NCBI GenBank assembly: GCA_947002045.1 | Contig: CAMQJB010000041.1 | Coordinates: 1 to 17,614 of the forward strand | Source of the DNA: an uncultured Collinsella sp. | GTDB taxonomy: Bacteria > Actinomycetota > Coriobacteriia > Coriobacteriales > Coriobacteriaceae | DNA: 17,614 nt | Reading direction: 5' to 3' | Shown: positions 6,713-13,567 of the stretch, in pieces | How positions within the stretch are numbered: position 1 is the stretch's first letter | Layout of the letters: each line of letters opens with the position of its first letter | Notes under the pieces: generated by a model | The model's input: the letters and a program-made list of their open reading frames with translations, nothing else | Databases searched by the model: none | What the model was told of the DNA's origin: nothing | Position numbers and translations under genes: made by a program

Positions 6713-8470
6713 TTACTCGGCATCCTCGACCTCATATGAATCCGCCTCGGCGGGCTCATCGTTTGTCTCCGTCGCAGCCCCGCGCGCCTCGTCAAACGCC
6801 GCCTTCATGGTCTTGTTGCCCCATGTGAGCTTGCGAATGGTAAGATCGTCGGCTTTCTTGTTGGCAAGGCGCAGATTGTTCTCGGAGGACAGCAACGCCT
6901 CCTTGGTTTTCTGCAGATGGCTAATCGTCTTGTCGATCTCATCGATTGCCGTTTGGAACTTGCGACTCGCGATCTCGCAGTTGCGGCCGAAATCGTTCTT
7001 GAACTTTTCCATCTTGGCTTCGAAGTTCGTGACGTCGATATTCTGCTGCTTGTACTCCGCCAGCTCCTGCTTATAGCGCAGCGAACCCATGGCGGCGTTG
7101 CGAAGAAGTGTAATCATGGGAATGAAAAACTGTGGGCGAATCACGTACATCTTCTCGTAGCGATAGCTCACGTCGACTATCCCTGCGTTATAGAGCTCGC
7201 TCTCGGGCTCGAGTAGCGTGCAGAGCACCGCGTACTCACAGCCTTTCTGGCGACGATCGTGATCGAGCTTCTTAAAGAAGTCCTCGTTTTTGTGCTTGGT
7301 CGCAGTCTCGTCGTTCTCGTTTTTCATCTCGAACATAATCGAAATGACCTCGTTGCCGCTCGCGTCGCACTCGCGGAAGATAAAGTCGCCCTTGGTACCC
7401 TCGGACGCATCGTTGTCTTTCTCGAAGTACGCGTTAGGAAACGCCGTCATGCGCAGACGGTTAAACTCGGTCTCGCAGTGCTGCTCGAGCGACTCGCCCA
7501 CCATCTTGGTGGACAGGCGGACCTTCATGTCCTTAAGGCGCTCAATCTCTTCATCCTTGTAGCGAATCAGGTCATCGCTCGCGCGCTTGGCCTGCGCAAG
7601 CTCGAGCTCGTGTGCCGCCTTGGCCTGTTCCTCGCGAGAATCGCGCACCGCCAGCTCGCTCGTCAGCTTGGCACGTGCCTCATCGCGCTCTCGCTCCACC
7701 GCGGCGACCGCCTCCGACAGGTTCATTTTTGCCATCAGTTCCTGCTCGCGCAACTGGGCACGCAGACCCTCGGCCTCTTGCTCAGATTGTGCCTTTGCGG
7801 CGGAAAACTTCTCCTGTACCGTCGCGCGGTAGTCAGCAAGCGCGCGCTCAGCTTCACCGCGAGCAGCATCGAGCTCGCGCTGCGACTCTGCCGCGGCAGC
7901 GGCAAGCGCCATCTCCTGGGCCTTGTCCGCCGCGGCAAGCCTGGCCTGCAGCTCGGCAATCTGAGCATCACGTGCAGCCAAATCGTTTTGAGCAGCATTG
8001 CGCGCCACCGACTCGACGAGCTTGGCTTCGTCATCTTTGCGCTCCAGCTGCGCACGCAAATTGTCGATTTCTCGCTGAAGCTCGGCGTTTTCCTTTTGAG
8101 CATCGGCACGGGCCTCAACCGCCGCGCGCTGACTTGCGCTCTCGCGCTCTGTGGCAGCGCCCTCGAGCTTGGCGCGCAGCTCGGCAAGCTCAGCGTCGCG
8201 CTTGGCAACCTCTTGTGCCAGCTTCTGCTCCGCGGCGTTCTTCTGCTCGACAAGTTGAGCGTTGCGCTGAGAATCTGCCTTTTGCAAGGCAGCCGTCGAA
8301 CGCGAGCGCTCAAGCTCCAGCGCCTGCTCGCCCTCGCGCTGGACTGCCTTCACACGCTCATCCAGGTCGCGCGAAAACTCGGCATTGCGCACTTGCTTGA
8401 CGATGTCCGCATAGCCAGACGCATCGACCTTAAAAACTTCGCCACAATGCGGGCACTTGATCTCGTTCAT
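6713..8470 (-). CDS. DUF2130 coiled-coil protein, possible nuclease-fold C-terminus
   Basis: The 585-residue protein starts with a short Cys pair (CPHCG at 6-10) resembling half a zinc ribbon. About 280 residues of Ala/Glu/Gln/Arg-rich heptad-like coiled coil follow (about 35-320), and a C-terminal globular domain (about 325-550) matches DUF2130. That domain contains GDFIF with D362, then FEMKN with E381 and K383. The spacing D-x18-E-x-K is what a PD-(D/E)xK nuclease core looks like, which is my inference, not an established activity. The tail is acidic. The start at 8470 has GAGGAG about 7 bases upstream. It seems to be a single-gene unit, since a terminator separates it from chbG upstream. 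The family is often annotated only as DUF2130, and its role is unknown. Confidence 0.85.
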   Translation of the reverse strand: MNEIKCPHCGEVFKVDASGYADIVKQVRNAEFSRDLDERVKAVQREGEQALELERSRSTAALQKADSQRNAQLVEQKNAAEQKLAQEVAKRDAELAELRAKLEGAATERESASQRAAVEARADAQKENAELQREIDNLRAQLERKDDEAKLVESVARNAAQNDLAARDAQIAELQARLAAADKAQEMALAAAAAESQRELDAARGEAERALADYRATVQEKFSAAKAQSEQEAEGLRAQLREQELMAKMNLSEAVAAVERERDEARAKLTSELAVRDSREEQAKAAHELELAQAKRASDDLIRYKDEEIERLKDMKVRLSTKMVGESLEQHCETEFNRLRMTAFPNAYFEKDNDASEGTKGDFIFRECDASGNEVISIMFEMKNENDETATKHKNEDFFKKLDHDRRQKGCEYAVLCTLLEPESELYNAGIVDVSYRYEKMYVIRPQFFIPMITLLRNAAMGSLRYKQELAEYKQQNIDVTNFEAKMEKFKNDFGRNCEIASRKFQTAIDEIDKTISHLQKTKEALLSSENNLRLANKKADDLTIRKLTWGNKTMKAAFDEARGAATETNDEPAEADSYEVEDAE

Positions 8471-8502
8471 AGCAGCTCCTCGATGGACGCAAATTTCAAC
8501 CG

Positions 8503-8530
8503 ACTACACTCTACCGCGCCGCACGGACAA
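8503..8530 (-). promoter_or_regulatory. Possible promoter of the DUF2130 gene
   Basis: Reading the minus strand, TTGTCC (8525-8530) and TGTAGT (8503-8508) are separated by 16 bases and lie just upstream of the DUF2130 gene. The -35 overlaps the T-run of the preceding terminator. Both boxes are imperfect. Confidence 0.3.
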
Positions 8531-8562
8531 AAAGGCGCCGCCGCCAGAATGGCAACGGCGCC
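8529..8562 (-). terminator. Intrinsic terminator downstream of chbG
   Basis: On the minus strand a GC-rich stem (GGCGCCG, 8556-8562 with 8534-8540) with an inner GCC/GGC pair closes a small loop and is followed directly by five T (8529-8533). It ends transcription from the ChbG-like gene before the DUF2130 gene. Confidence 0.8.
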
Positions 8563-8566
8563 AGAA

Positions 8567-8599
8567 CCACCACAAAGGTGCCTGTCCCCTTTGTGGTGG
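8567..8599. repeat. Palindromic REP-like element, copy 1
   Basis: CCACCACAAAGG (8567-8578) is perfectly complementary to CCTTTGTGGTGG (8588-8599), with a 9-base centre TGCCTGTCC. The same element recurs at 9395-9434. It lies 9 bases beyond the chbG stop and before the separate terminator, so termination alone does not explain it. REP-type extragenic palindromes are the nearest known class. Confidence 0.75.
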
Positions 8600-8608
8600 C
8601 ATGGGTCA

Positions 8609-9373
8609 CTACAGGTCGCGATAGTCGACCAGGCGAAGATCAGGTTGAGACCCGAGCCAAGCGCGCAGCTCAGGGTCGATCAGCGCGTCGACTTCCTTGG
8701 TACGATCGGTCGTAAGCGAGCTGTTCTCGAGGATAAACCGATCGAGATAGCCCGGGTGGCACACAAAGACGACCGTCTCGCCGTCGGACATCTCGCGAAC
8801 CGTCTGCATAATCGAGTCCTTGGGTTCGTAGCCCGGCTCCATCGAATGCATCACCATGCGCAGATCAGTATTTCCGCAACGCACCACCGCCGTGGGGTCG
8901 AAGCTCGCCTTTTGCTCCTTAAGGCCCAGCTCCTGGGCAACCGCCGAGATCGCTCGGTTAAGGTTTTCGCTCATGACGGCATGGGCCTCAAAGTAATCGG
9001 GCTCGCGGCCCACAATCTCGACAAAACGGTCGTGCTGTGCGCGGATCTCGATGCAGGCCTCGTCGAAGTCTATCAACTCCTCACCGCGCTTAAAATGCTC
9101 ACGGAAGGTACGGCTGCTATGGAACTCGCCGCTCTCGTTGAGCATGCTCGGGATGAGCGCCGGATCGGCGCACGGCTTGCCCAGGCACACGTTGGTATGC
9201 TGGCCCACTGCAATATCGGCATCCGCCACGAGCGACCACCCACGCTCGGCCTCGGGCATATTAGGCATAAGGCCCGCCGAGCGCACCAGGCCCTCGTTGA
9301 TGCTTCGGGCGATCCCCAAGTCGACGGCGTATGAATAACCGATATCATCGGCACGAATAAGCAATTGCTTCAT
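8609..9373 (-). CDS. ChbG/YdjC-family carbohydrate deacetylase
   Basis: Members of the YdjC/ChbG family remove an N-acetyl group from sugars such as diacetylchitobiose, using a metal held by Asp and two His. In this 254-residue protein the expected residues are present: tandem D9-D10 in the opening strand (IRADDIG), H59 in GQHTN, H131 in EAHAV, and CHPGYLD at 205-211. Length and spacing are normal for the family, and no signal peptide is visible, so it is cytoplasmic. GGAG lies about 7 bases before the ATG. There is no adjacent sugar transporter, phosphotransferase component or glycosidase, so the natural substrate is open. Both flanks carry the same palindromic element, so the gene sits in a palindrome-bounded cassette. 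Confidence 0.9.
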   Translation of the reverse strand: MKQLLIRADDIGYSYAVDLGIARSINEGLVRSAGLMPNMPEAERGWSLVADADIAVGQHTNVCLGKPCADPALIPSMLNESGEFHSSRTFREHFKRGEELIDFDEACIEIRAQHDRFVEIVGREPDYFEAHAVMSENLNRAISAVAQELGLKEQKASFDPTAVVRCGNTDLRMVMHSMEPGYEPKDSIMQTVREMSDGETVVFVCHPGYLDRFILENSSLTTDRTKEVDALIDPELRAWLGSQPDLRLVDYRDL

Positions 9374-9394
9374 AGCGACTCCAATCTATGTGAA

Positions 9395-9434
9395 AACCAC
9401 CACAAAGGTGCACTGTGTCCCCTTTGTGGTGGTT
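9395..9434. repeat. Palindromic REP-like element, copy 2
   Basis: AACCACCACAAAGG (9395-9408) and CCTTTGTGGTGGTT (9421-9434) form a perfect 14-bp inverted repeat around a 12-base centre that ends in TGTCC. The arms match copy 1 at 8567-8599. On the minus strand it lies between the phosphoesterase stop and the chbG start, and the right arm runs into TTTTC, so it could also act as a terminator or attenuator there. Confidence 0.78.
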
Positions 9435-9442
9435 CTGGCGCC

Positions 9443-9988
9443 CTATAGTCCAAAGAAGCCAAGGATTTGATCTCGGCTTACGGGCTTGTACTCGTTGGCG
9501 TCGAGGCCCACATCGTAGCGAAAGATAGGGCGCTCGCGATCGCGGTTGCGTGCGTTGGTGCGGTCTCCCCTGCTGTGGATATGCCCATGCAGCATGATGG
9601 CACCACGCGCCTTGCCATTCCAGCTGAGCATGGGGTAGTGGCTCATAACCAGACGATGGCCCTTGGCATAGCCGGGAGCAATCTCCAAGTAATCGCGCAC
9701 GTCTTCCCATATATGCGGCGCGTCCGGATCTTCCCAGTCGCCGTCATGGTTGCCACGGATGAGCGTCACATTCTTGCATTCGATACGCTCGCGCAGGCGC
9801 ACCGCCTCCGCCAAGGGCAAGCGATAGGTAAAGTCACCCAGAATATAGAGACGATCGTCCGCAACAACGCACTCATTGATGGCATTGATGACCTTACGAT
9901 TCATCTCCTCGACCGAACCAAACGGTCGATCCATGTCGTGCAAGATATTCGTATCGCCCAGGTGCAGGTCGGCGGTAAACCACATCAT
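9443..9988 (-). CDS. Calcineurin-like metallophosphoesterase
   Basis: The 181-residue protein shows the metallophosphoesterase signature for two metal ions: D7-x-H9 in TADLHLG, G51-D52, G79-N80-H81-D82, H117 in SHYP, and G135-H136-I-H138. This compact single-domain type includes nucleotide and phosphodiester phosphatases; the substrate cannot be deduced. The start at 9988 (two successive ATG codons) is chosen because GAGGA precedes it at about 8 bases and the metal-binding strand begins immediately. Upstream ATGs in frame have no ribosome site. It lies 66 bases downstream of the small charged protein gene, in the same direction, and a TATACT (10029-10034, minus strand) in the gap could be a -10, so it may have its own promoter as well as read-through. 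Confidence 0.9.
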   Translation of the reverse strand: MMWFTADLHLGDTNILHDMDRPFGSVEEMNRKVINAINECVVADDRLYILGDFTYRLPLAEAVRLRERIECKNVTLIRGNHDGDWEDPDAPHIWEDVRDYLEIAPGYAKGHRLVMSHYPMLSWNGKARGAIMLHGHIHSRGDRTNARNRDRERPIFRYDVGLDANEYKPVSRDQILGFFGL

Positions 9989-10054
9989 CGTCCATGTCCT
10001 CATTTCGCAACGCGTCAAACTCGTGCTAAGTATACAGACACAGCGATGCGGCGG

Positions 10055-10234
10055 TTAGCCAAAGAGCCCGCCGAACAGGCCGCGACGGCGTTTGTCTTTC
10101 TTTTTCGAAGCGTCACCCTGAGTTTTCTTGTCCTGCCGCATCTTACGGTCCTGTTCCAGCTCATCGTCGTCGAGTAGCAGATCCCACTCAAACGAACCAT
10201 CCGTCAAATCGAACAGGTCATCGTCGTCAAACAT
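10055..10234 (-). CDS. 59-residue charged small protein, conserved function unknown
   Basis: This small gene encodes 59 residues. An acidic first half starts MFDDDD and has a second DDDE cluster at 22-25. A basic stretch KKKDKRRR lies at 44-51, and the tail is glycine-phenylalanine, GLFGGLFG (52-59). There is no signal peptide and no Cys. Support for it being real: an excellent ribosome site (GGGAGG, 6 bases before the ATG), an unbroken frame, charge segregation unlike random sequence, and placement 18 bases after the HIRAN gene in the same direction. The RRRGLFGGLFG end could bind nucleic acid or membrane; that is speculation. I do not recognise a family. Confidence 0.75.
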   Translation of the reverse strand: MFDDDDLFDLTDGSFEWDLLLDDDELEQDRKMRQDKKTQGDASKKKDKRRRGLFGGLFG

Positions 10235-10252
10235 GGCAGCCTCCCTTACCGA

Positions 10253-10579
10253 TTAGCGAGCATCCACCACATAGAGTCCAACGCGCACCTGATGCCACGG
10301 GCTGCGCTCGGGGGCAACCTGTTGCACGCGGGCCTCAAATACGTCCTCGTGGCCGTAATACATCATCAAGGACAGTGGGCCGACCTCGTTTCCCGGAACA
10401 TAGCCAAGCTTGGTGTTGCCGTAATAGATCGCAACCGCCTCAGGGTCATGGGGATTATCGCGCTCGGCACACAGCGTCAGCTTATCGCCCGCTTTAAGAT
10501 CGCCCAGGACCAAGGCGCCATCGGCATACTGAAATCCCGCAATGTGAAATGACAGAAGAACACGTGAAGGCTCGTACAT
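10253..10579 (-). CDS. Standalone HIRAN-domain protein
   Basis: The 108-residue protein consists almost wholly of a HIRAN domain. Features are FHIAGFQYADG at 11-21, LKAGDKLTL (28-36), the hallmark NPHDPEAVAIYY (42-53), and KLGYVPGNE (57-65). HIRAN domains in eukaryotic HLTF/Rad5 bind 3' single-stranded DNA ends. Small standalone versions occur in many bacteria without a settled role, and binding of nucleic acid is therefore inference. AGAGGAG lies about 6 bases before the ATG. A small hairpin (GCCGG/CCGGC at 10596-10610) lies just above the ribosome site. The gene is followed by the 59-residue charged protein gene and then the phosphoesterase, which suggests an operon. Confidence 0.88.
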   Translation of the reverse strand: MYEPSRVLLSFHIAGFQYADGALVLGDLKAGDKLTLCAERDNPHDPEAVAIYYGNTKLGYVPGNEVGPLSLMMYYGHEDVFEARVQQVAPERSPWHQVRVGLYVVDAR

Positions 10580-10702
10580 GGCAACTCCTCTAACGGCCGG
10601 ATAAACCGGCGCTTAACCTTACTGAGAAGTTTACGGACCCGTGCGGACACAAATTCATCCTGTCTGCGTCTTTTCGACCGTTTGTCCCTACGCCATCTGA
10701 TT

Positions 10703-12082
10703 CTAATGCACAAACATGCGCACGAACTTGTGCTTCCAGCTTGCGTAAGGAGCATAGCGGAATGGCACATCCAGCCACGTTACCTTGTTCACGATGCTCT
10801 TCTTGTGGCTAAACGTATCGAAGCTCTCGCGGCCATGGTACTGTCCCATACCGCTCGCGCCCATGCCGCCAAAGCCCATATGGCTCGTGGCCAAATGCAT
10901 GATGGTGTCGTTGACGCAGCCGCCGCCAAAGGGCACGTAGCGCACAAAGCGTTGCTGAACCGCACGGTCCTGGCTAAAGATATACAGGGCCAGCGGCGTC
11001 GGACGATCCGTAATAAACGCTTCGGCCTCGTCTAGGCTCTCAAACGTCAGCACCGGCAAGATGGGACCGAAGATCTCCTCCTGCATCACGGCGTCATCGG
11101 GGGCCACGCCATCCAAAATCGTCGGCTCAATCTTGAGCGAAGCCTCGCGCGCGGCACCTCCAAGCACGACCTTATCGGGATCGATCAGCCCGCGCACGCG
11201 CGCAAAATGCTTGGCGTTGACGATATGTCCGTAATCCTCGCTATCGAGTGGATGGTCACCAAACATACGGCGGACCTCCTCTTTGATGAGGCCCAGCAGC
11301 TCGTCGTGCACGCTCGTATCGACCAGCAGGTAGTCGGGCGCCACGCAGGTCTGCCCCACGTTGAGCCATTTACCAAAGGCGATACGCCGTGCCGCAACCT
11401 TCAAGTTTGCCGTCGCATCCACGATGCAGGGACTCTTTCCGCCCAGCTCAAGCGTCACGGGCGCAAGGTTTTTACTTGCGCGCTCCATGACGAGTTTGCC
11501 GACCGGAACGCTACCGGTAAAGAAAATCTTGTCCCAGCACTCATCGAGCAACGCTTCGTTCTCGGCGCGCCCGCCCTCGACAACCGTCACCAGACGCGGA
11601 TCAAATGCCTCTTCACAGATTTGCTTGAGCACCGCGCTCGATGCCGGAGCATATGCACTCGGCTTGATGACGACGGTATTGCCTGCGGCAAGGGCGCCAG
11701 CGAGCGGCTCGAGCGTCAGCAAAAACGGGTAGTTCCAGGGCGCCATGATGAGCGTGACGCCATAGGGCACGGCTTGCGTTTTGCACACACTCACGGCGTT
11801 GGCAAGATCGCACGGACGCAGGCGCGGACGACTCCATCGAACCACGTGAGCAATCTGATGACGAATCTCGGAAAGCGACGTGCCGATCTCGCACATATAT
11901 GCCTCGTCATGCGACTTTCCCAAATCGGTCTTGAGCGCATGGGCAATATCGGCCTCGTGCGCCCGGACCGCATCGCGTAAACTCACGAGCGCGCGACGTC
12001 GAGCATCGACATCAAACGTAGCGTGCGTCTTAAAGTAGGTGCGCTGATCGCCGACGATGCGCGCAATTTCCCCGGTGTTCAT
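10703..12082 (-). CDS. Aldehyde dehydrogenase, class 3-like
   Basis: This NAD(P)-dependent enzyme oxidises an aldehyde to its carboxylic acid. The 459-residue protein has all key residues: the oxyanion-hole Asn N117 in PWNYPF, the general base E212 in LELGGKSP, the nucleophile C246 in GQTC, and the cofactor-binding FFTGS at 187-191. Its length and its continuation to a hydrophobic/basic C-terminal tail (from about 435) fit the short class 3 (fatty/aromatic aldehyde) group rather than the ~490-residue acetaldehyde group. AGGAGGG stands 5 bases before the ATG. It follows the iron alcohol dehydrogenase by only 8 bases, so the pair should be co-transcribed and handle one alcohol-aldehyde-acid route. 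Which aldehyde is used is not visible. No terminator was found downstream before the HIRAN gene. Confidence 0.93.
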   Translation of the reverse strand: MNTGEIARIVGDQRTYFKTHATFDVDARRRALVSLRDAVRAHEADIAHALKTDLGKSHDEAYMCEIGTSLSEIRHQIAHVVRWSRPRLRPCDLANAVSVCKTQAVPYGVTLIMAPWNYPFLLTLEPLAGALAAGNTVVIKPSAYAPASSAVLKQICEEAFDPRLVTVVEGGRAENEALLDECWDKIFFTGSVPVGKLVMERASKNLAPVTLELGGKSPCIVDATANLKVAARRIAFGKWLNVGQTCVAPDYLLVDTSVHDELLGLIKEEVRRMFGDHPLDSEDYGHIVNAKHFARVRGLIDPDKVVLGGAAREASLKIEPTILDGVAPDDAVMQEEIFGPILPVLTFESLDEAEAFITDRPTPLALYIFSQDRAVQQRFVRYVPFGGGCVNDTIMHLATSHMGFGGMGASGMGQYHGRESFDTFSHKKSIVNKVTWLDVPFRYAPYASWKHKFVRMFVH

Positions 12083-12090
12083 GGACCCTC

Positions 12091-13311
12091 CTAGTTCTCG
12101 CCCTCAAACATACCACCTGCAACGACTTCGTACATATGCTCGAGCTCCAAGCGGTCCATCAAAAGCGGAACGGGGTACAGGGGATTGGCCTCGGCATCGG
12201 CATGCGCCGCCATCTCAGGAATGTCGGAGCGGCGAATACCTGAGACATATTTGGGGATTCCCAGGGCCCCGTTCATGCGGTCGACCCAATCGATAAAGGC
12301 CTCGGCCGCAAGACTATCCTGTGCGGTAGCCGGCGCAATGCCCGCCATGCGAGCGAGGTCGGCAAGCTTGGGGGCGGCGGCGTCACCATAAGCGCGAAGC
12401 ATGTGCGGCAGGATGATCGCGTTGGCCAAACCGTGCGGAATTCCGTATCGGCCGCCCAGACTGTGCGCGATGGCATGCACATATCCGACATAGGAGCGGG
12501 TAAACGCAACACCCGCCTTATACGCCGCCGAAAGCATATTGCGACGTGCACGCATGTTGTCGCCATGCTCATAGGCCTCGAGCAAATTGTCGTGGATGAG
12601 CTGAACCGCCTGTCGCGCCATCTTGCGCGTATAGGGCGTGGTGCTTCGCCCGATAAAGGCCTCGACAGCATGCGTCAGGGCGTCCATGCCCGTCTGCCCC
12701 GTAATGGAGGCGGGCAGGCCGCGCGTAAACTCGGGGTCGTGCACCGCAAGGCGCGGGATAAGCACAAAGTCGTTAATGGGGTACTTGTAGTGCGTCTCAT
12801 CATCGGTAATTACCGCCGCAAGCGTAACCTCGCTTCCCGTGCCTGCCGTGGTGGGAACGGCGATGAGCAGCGGCAGGCGACGATGAATCCGCAGCAGCCC
12901 GCGCATCTTGTTGATGGGCTTGTTTGGCTGCGCGATGCGTGCTCCCACGCCCTTGGCACAGTCCATGGCCGAGCCACCGCCAAAGCCGATAATGGCCTGG
13001 CAGGCGCTCTCTCGATACAGGGACGCCGCTTCCTCCACGTTTGAGACCGTGGGGTTCATACGCGTTTCGGCATAGACCGTAACGCCAATCCCCTGAGCCG
13101 TAAGCGCACGCTCGAGTGATGCCGTGAGCCCCAAACGTGCAATACCAGGGTCTGTCACGATAAGGACCTTCTGGATCGAGCGCTTTTGAAGCACCGCGGG
13201 CACATCCTCGGCATGCTCCAAAATGCGCGGCTCGGTATAGGGCAGGATCGGCAATGCAATGCGAAAAACCGTCTGATATGTTCGGCACCAGGCACGACTG
13301 GCTAGATGCAT
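12091..13311 (-). CDS. Iron-containing alcohol dehydrogenase
   Basis: The 406-residue enzyme interconverts a primary alcohol and aldehyde with NAD(P). It carries the cofactor motif GGGSAMDCAK (111-120), the PTTAGTGSE segment (153-161), and the four metal ligands of the family by spacing: D210 and H214 in GMDALTHAVEA, H279 in the VHAIAHSLGG stretch, and H293 in PHG. The start at 13311 is chosen because GGGAG lies about 8 bases upstream; an in-frame extension of 27 codons upstream has poor sequence and crosses an inverted repeat. It is the first gene of the ADH-ALDH unit. The specific alcohol cannot be told from sequence; butanol-, propanediol- and lactaldehyde-type reductases all share these motifs. 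Confidence 0.93.
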   Translation of the reverse strand: MHLASRAWCRTYQTVFRIALPILPYTEPRILEHAEDVPAVLQKRSIQKVLIVTDPGIARLGLTASLERALTAQGIGVTVYAETRMNPTVSNVEEAASLYRESACQAIIGFGGGSAMDCAKGVGARIAQPNKPINKMRGLLRIHRRLPLLIAVPTTAGTGSEVTLAAVITDDETHYKYPINDFVLIPRLAVHDPEFTRGLPASITGQTGMDALTHAVEAFIGRSTTPYTRKMARQAVQLIHDNLLEAYEHGDNMRARRNMLSAAYKAGVAFTRSYVGYVHAIAHSLGGRYGIPHGLANAIILPHMLRAYGDAAAPKLADLARMAGIAPATAQDSLAAEAFIDWVDRMNGALGIPKYVSGIRRSDIPEMAAHADAEANPLYPVPLLMDRLELEHMYEVVAGGMFEGEN

Positions 13312-13329
13312 AAAGGAAACTCCCTTATT

Positions 13330-13345
13330 TGTTGATAGGTCAACA
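13330..13345. promoter_or_regulatory. Inverted repeat upstream of the ADH-ALDH operon
   Basis: TGTTGA (13330-13335) and TCAACA (13340-13345) form a 6-bp inverted repeat around TAGG, 18 bases before the ADH start. A minus-strand TACAAT (13359-13364) just upstream is a fair -10, which puts the repeat in the transcribed start region, a common place for a repressor site. Confidence 0.35.
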
Positions 13346-13391
13346 TTTGCTCGACCGATTGTACTCAGCGGAGATCGCAGACGGCCCGCCA

Positions 13392-13460
13392 ATCGTTAAT
13401 CAATCAACATCTTCATATCTCAAAATTGTTTTATTAAAAATCATTCCTAATAGGCTTCAC
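13392..13460. promoter_or_regulatory. AT-rich divergent control region, ADH and rubrerythrin
   Basis: This is the most AT-rich stretch between the two divergent units. For rubrerythrin, TTGTTT (13426-13431) and TAATAG (13448-13453) are 16 bases apart, giving a weak but plausible promoter about 110 bases before the start. No recognised peroxide-regulator site was seen. Confidence 0.3.
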
Positions 13461-13501
13461 ATTTGGTCGCATTTATGGATAATAGAACTCGTCAAGACGC
13501 A

Positions 13502-13532
13502 CGTCCGGAGAGGGCCCTTACGGGACCGGACG
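13502..13532 (+). promoter_or_regulatory. Hairpin in the rubrerythrin leader
   Basis: CGTCCGG (13502-13508) pairs with CCGGACG (13526-13532) around a 17-base centre that contains a further CCC/GGG pair. A second small hairpin (CGATC 13549-13553, GATCG 13559-13563) places the AAAGGA ribosome site partly in its loop. Both precede the ATG at 13568, and may affect mRNA stability or translation. Confidence 0.4.
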
Positions 13533-13567
13533 AGCGCGCAATCGCCATCGATCGAAAGGATCGAATC

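Noticed and set aside
7259..9334. Very long plus-strand open frame opposite the DUF2130 and ChbG genes
   Set aside because: It is antisense to two well-supported genes, spans both a terminator and a palindrome, and its protein is Leu/Arg-rich without domains, as expected of mirror frames in GC-rich DNA.
9467..10177. Plus-strand open frame opposite the phosphoesterase and small protein genes
   Set aside because: It is antisense to motif-bearing metallophosphoesterase sequence and has no ribosome site.
10596..10610. GCCGG/CCGGC hairpin as a terminator for the aldehyde dehydrogenase gene
   Set aside because: Only 5 bp and no T-run on the minus strand; it is more likely a minor leader structure of the HIRAN gene.
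13463..13567. 35-codon N-terminal extension of rubrerythrin
   Set aside because: It would cover the leader hairpins, has no ribosome site, and family members begin at the rubredoxin Cys motif.
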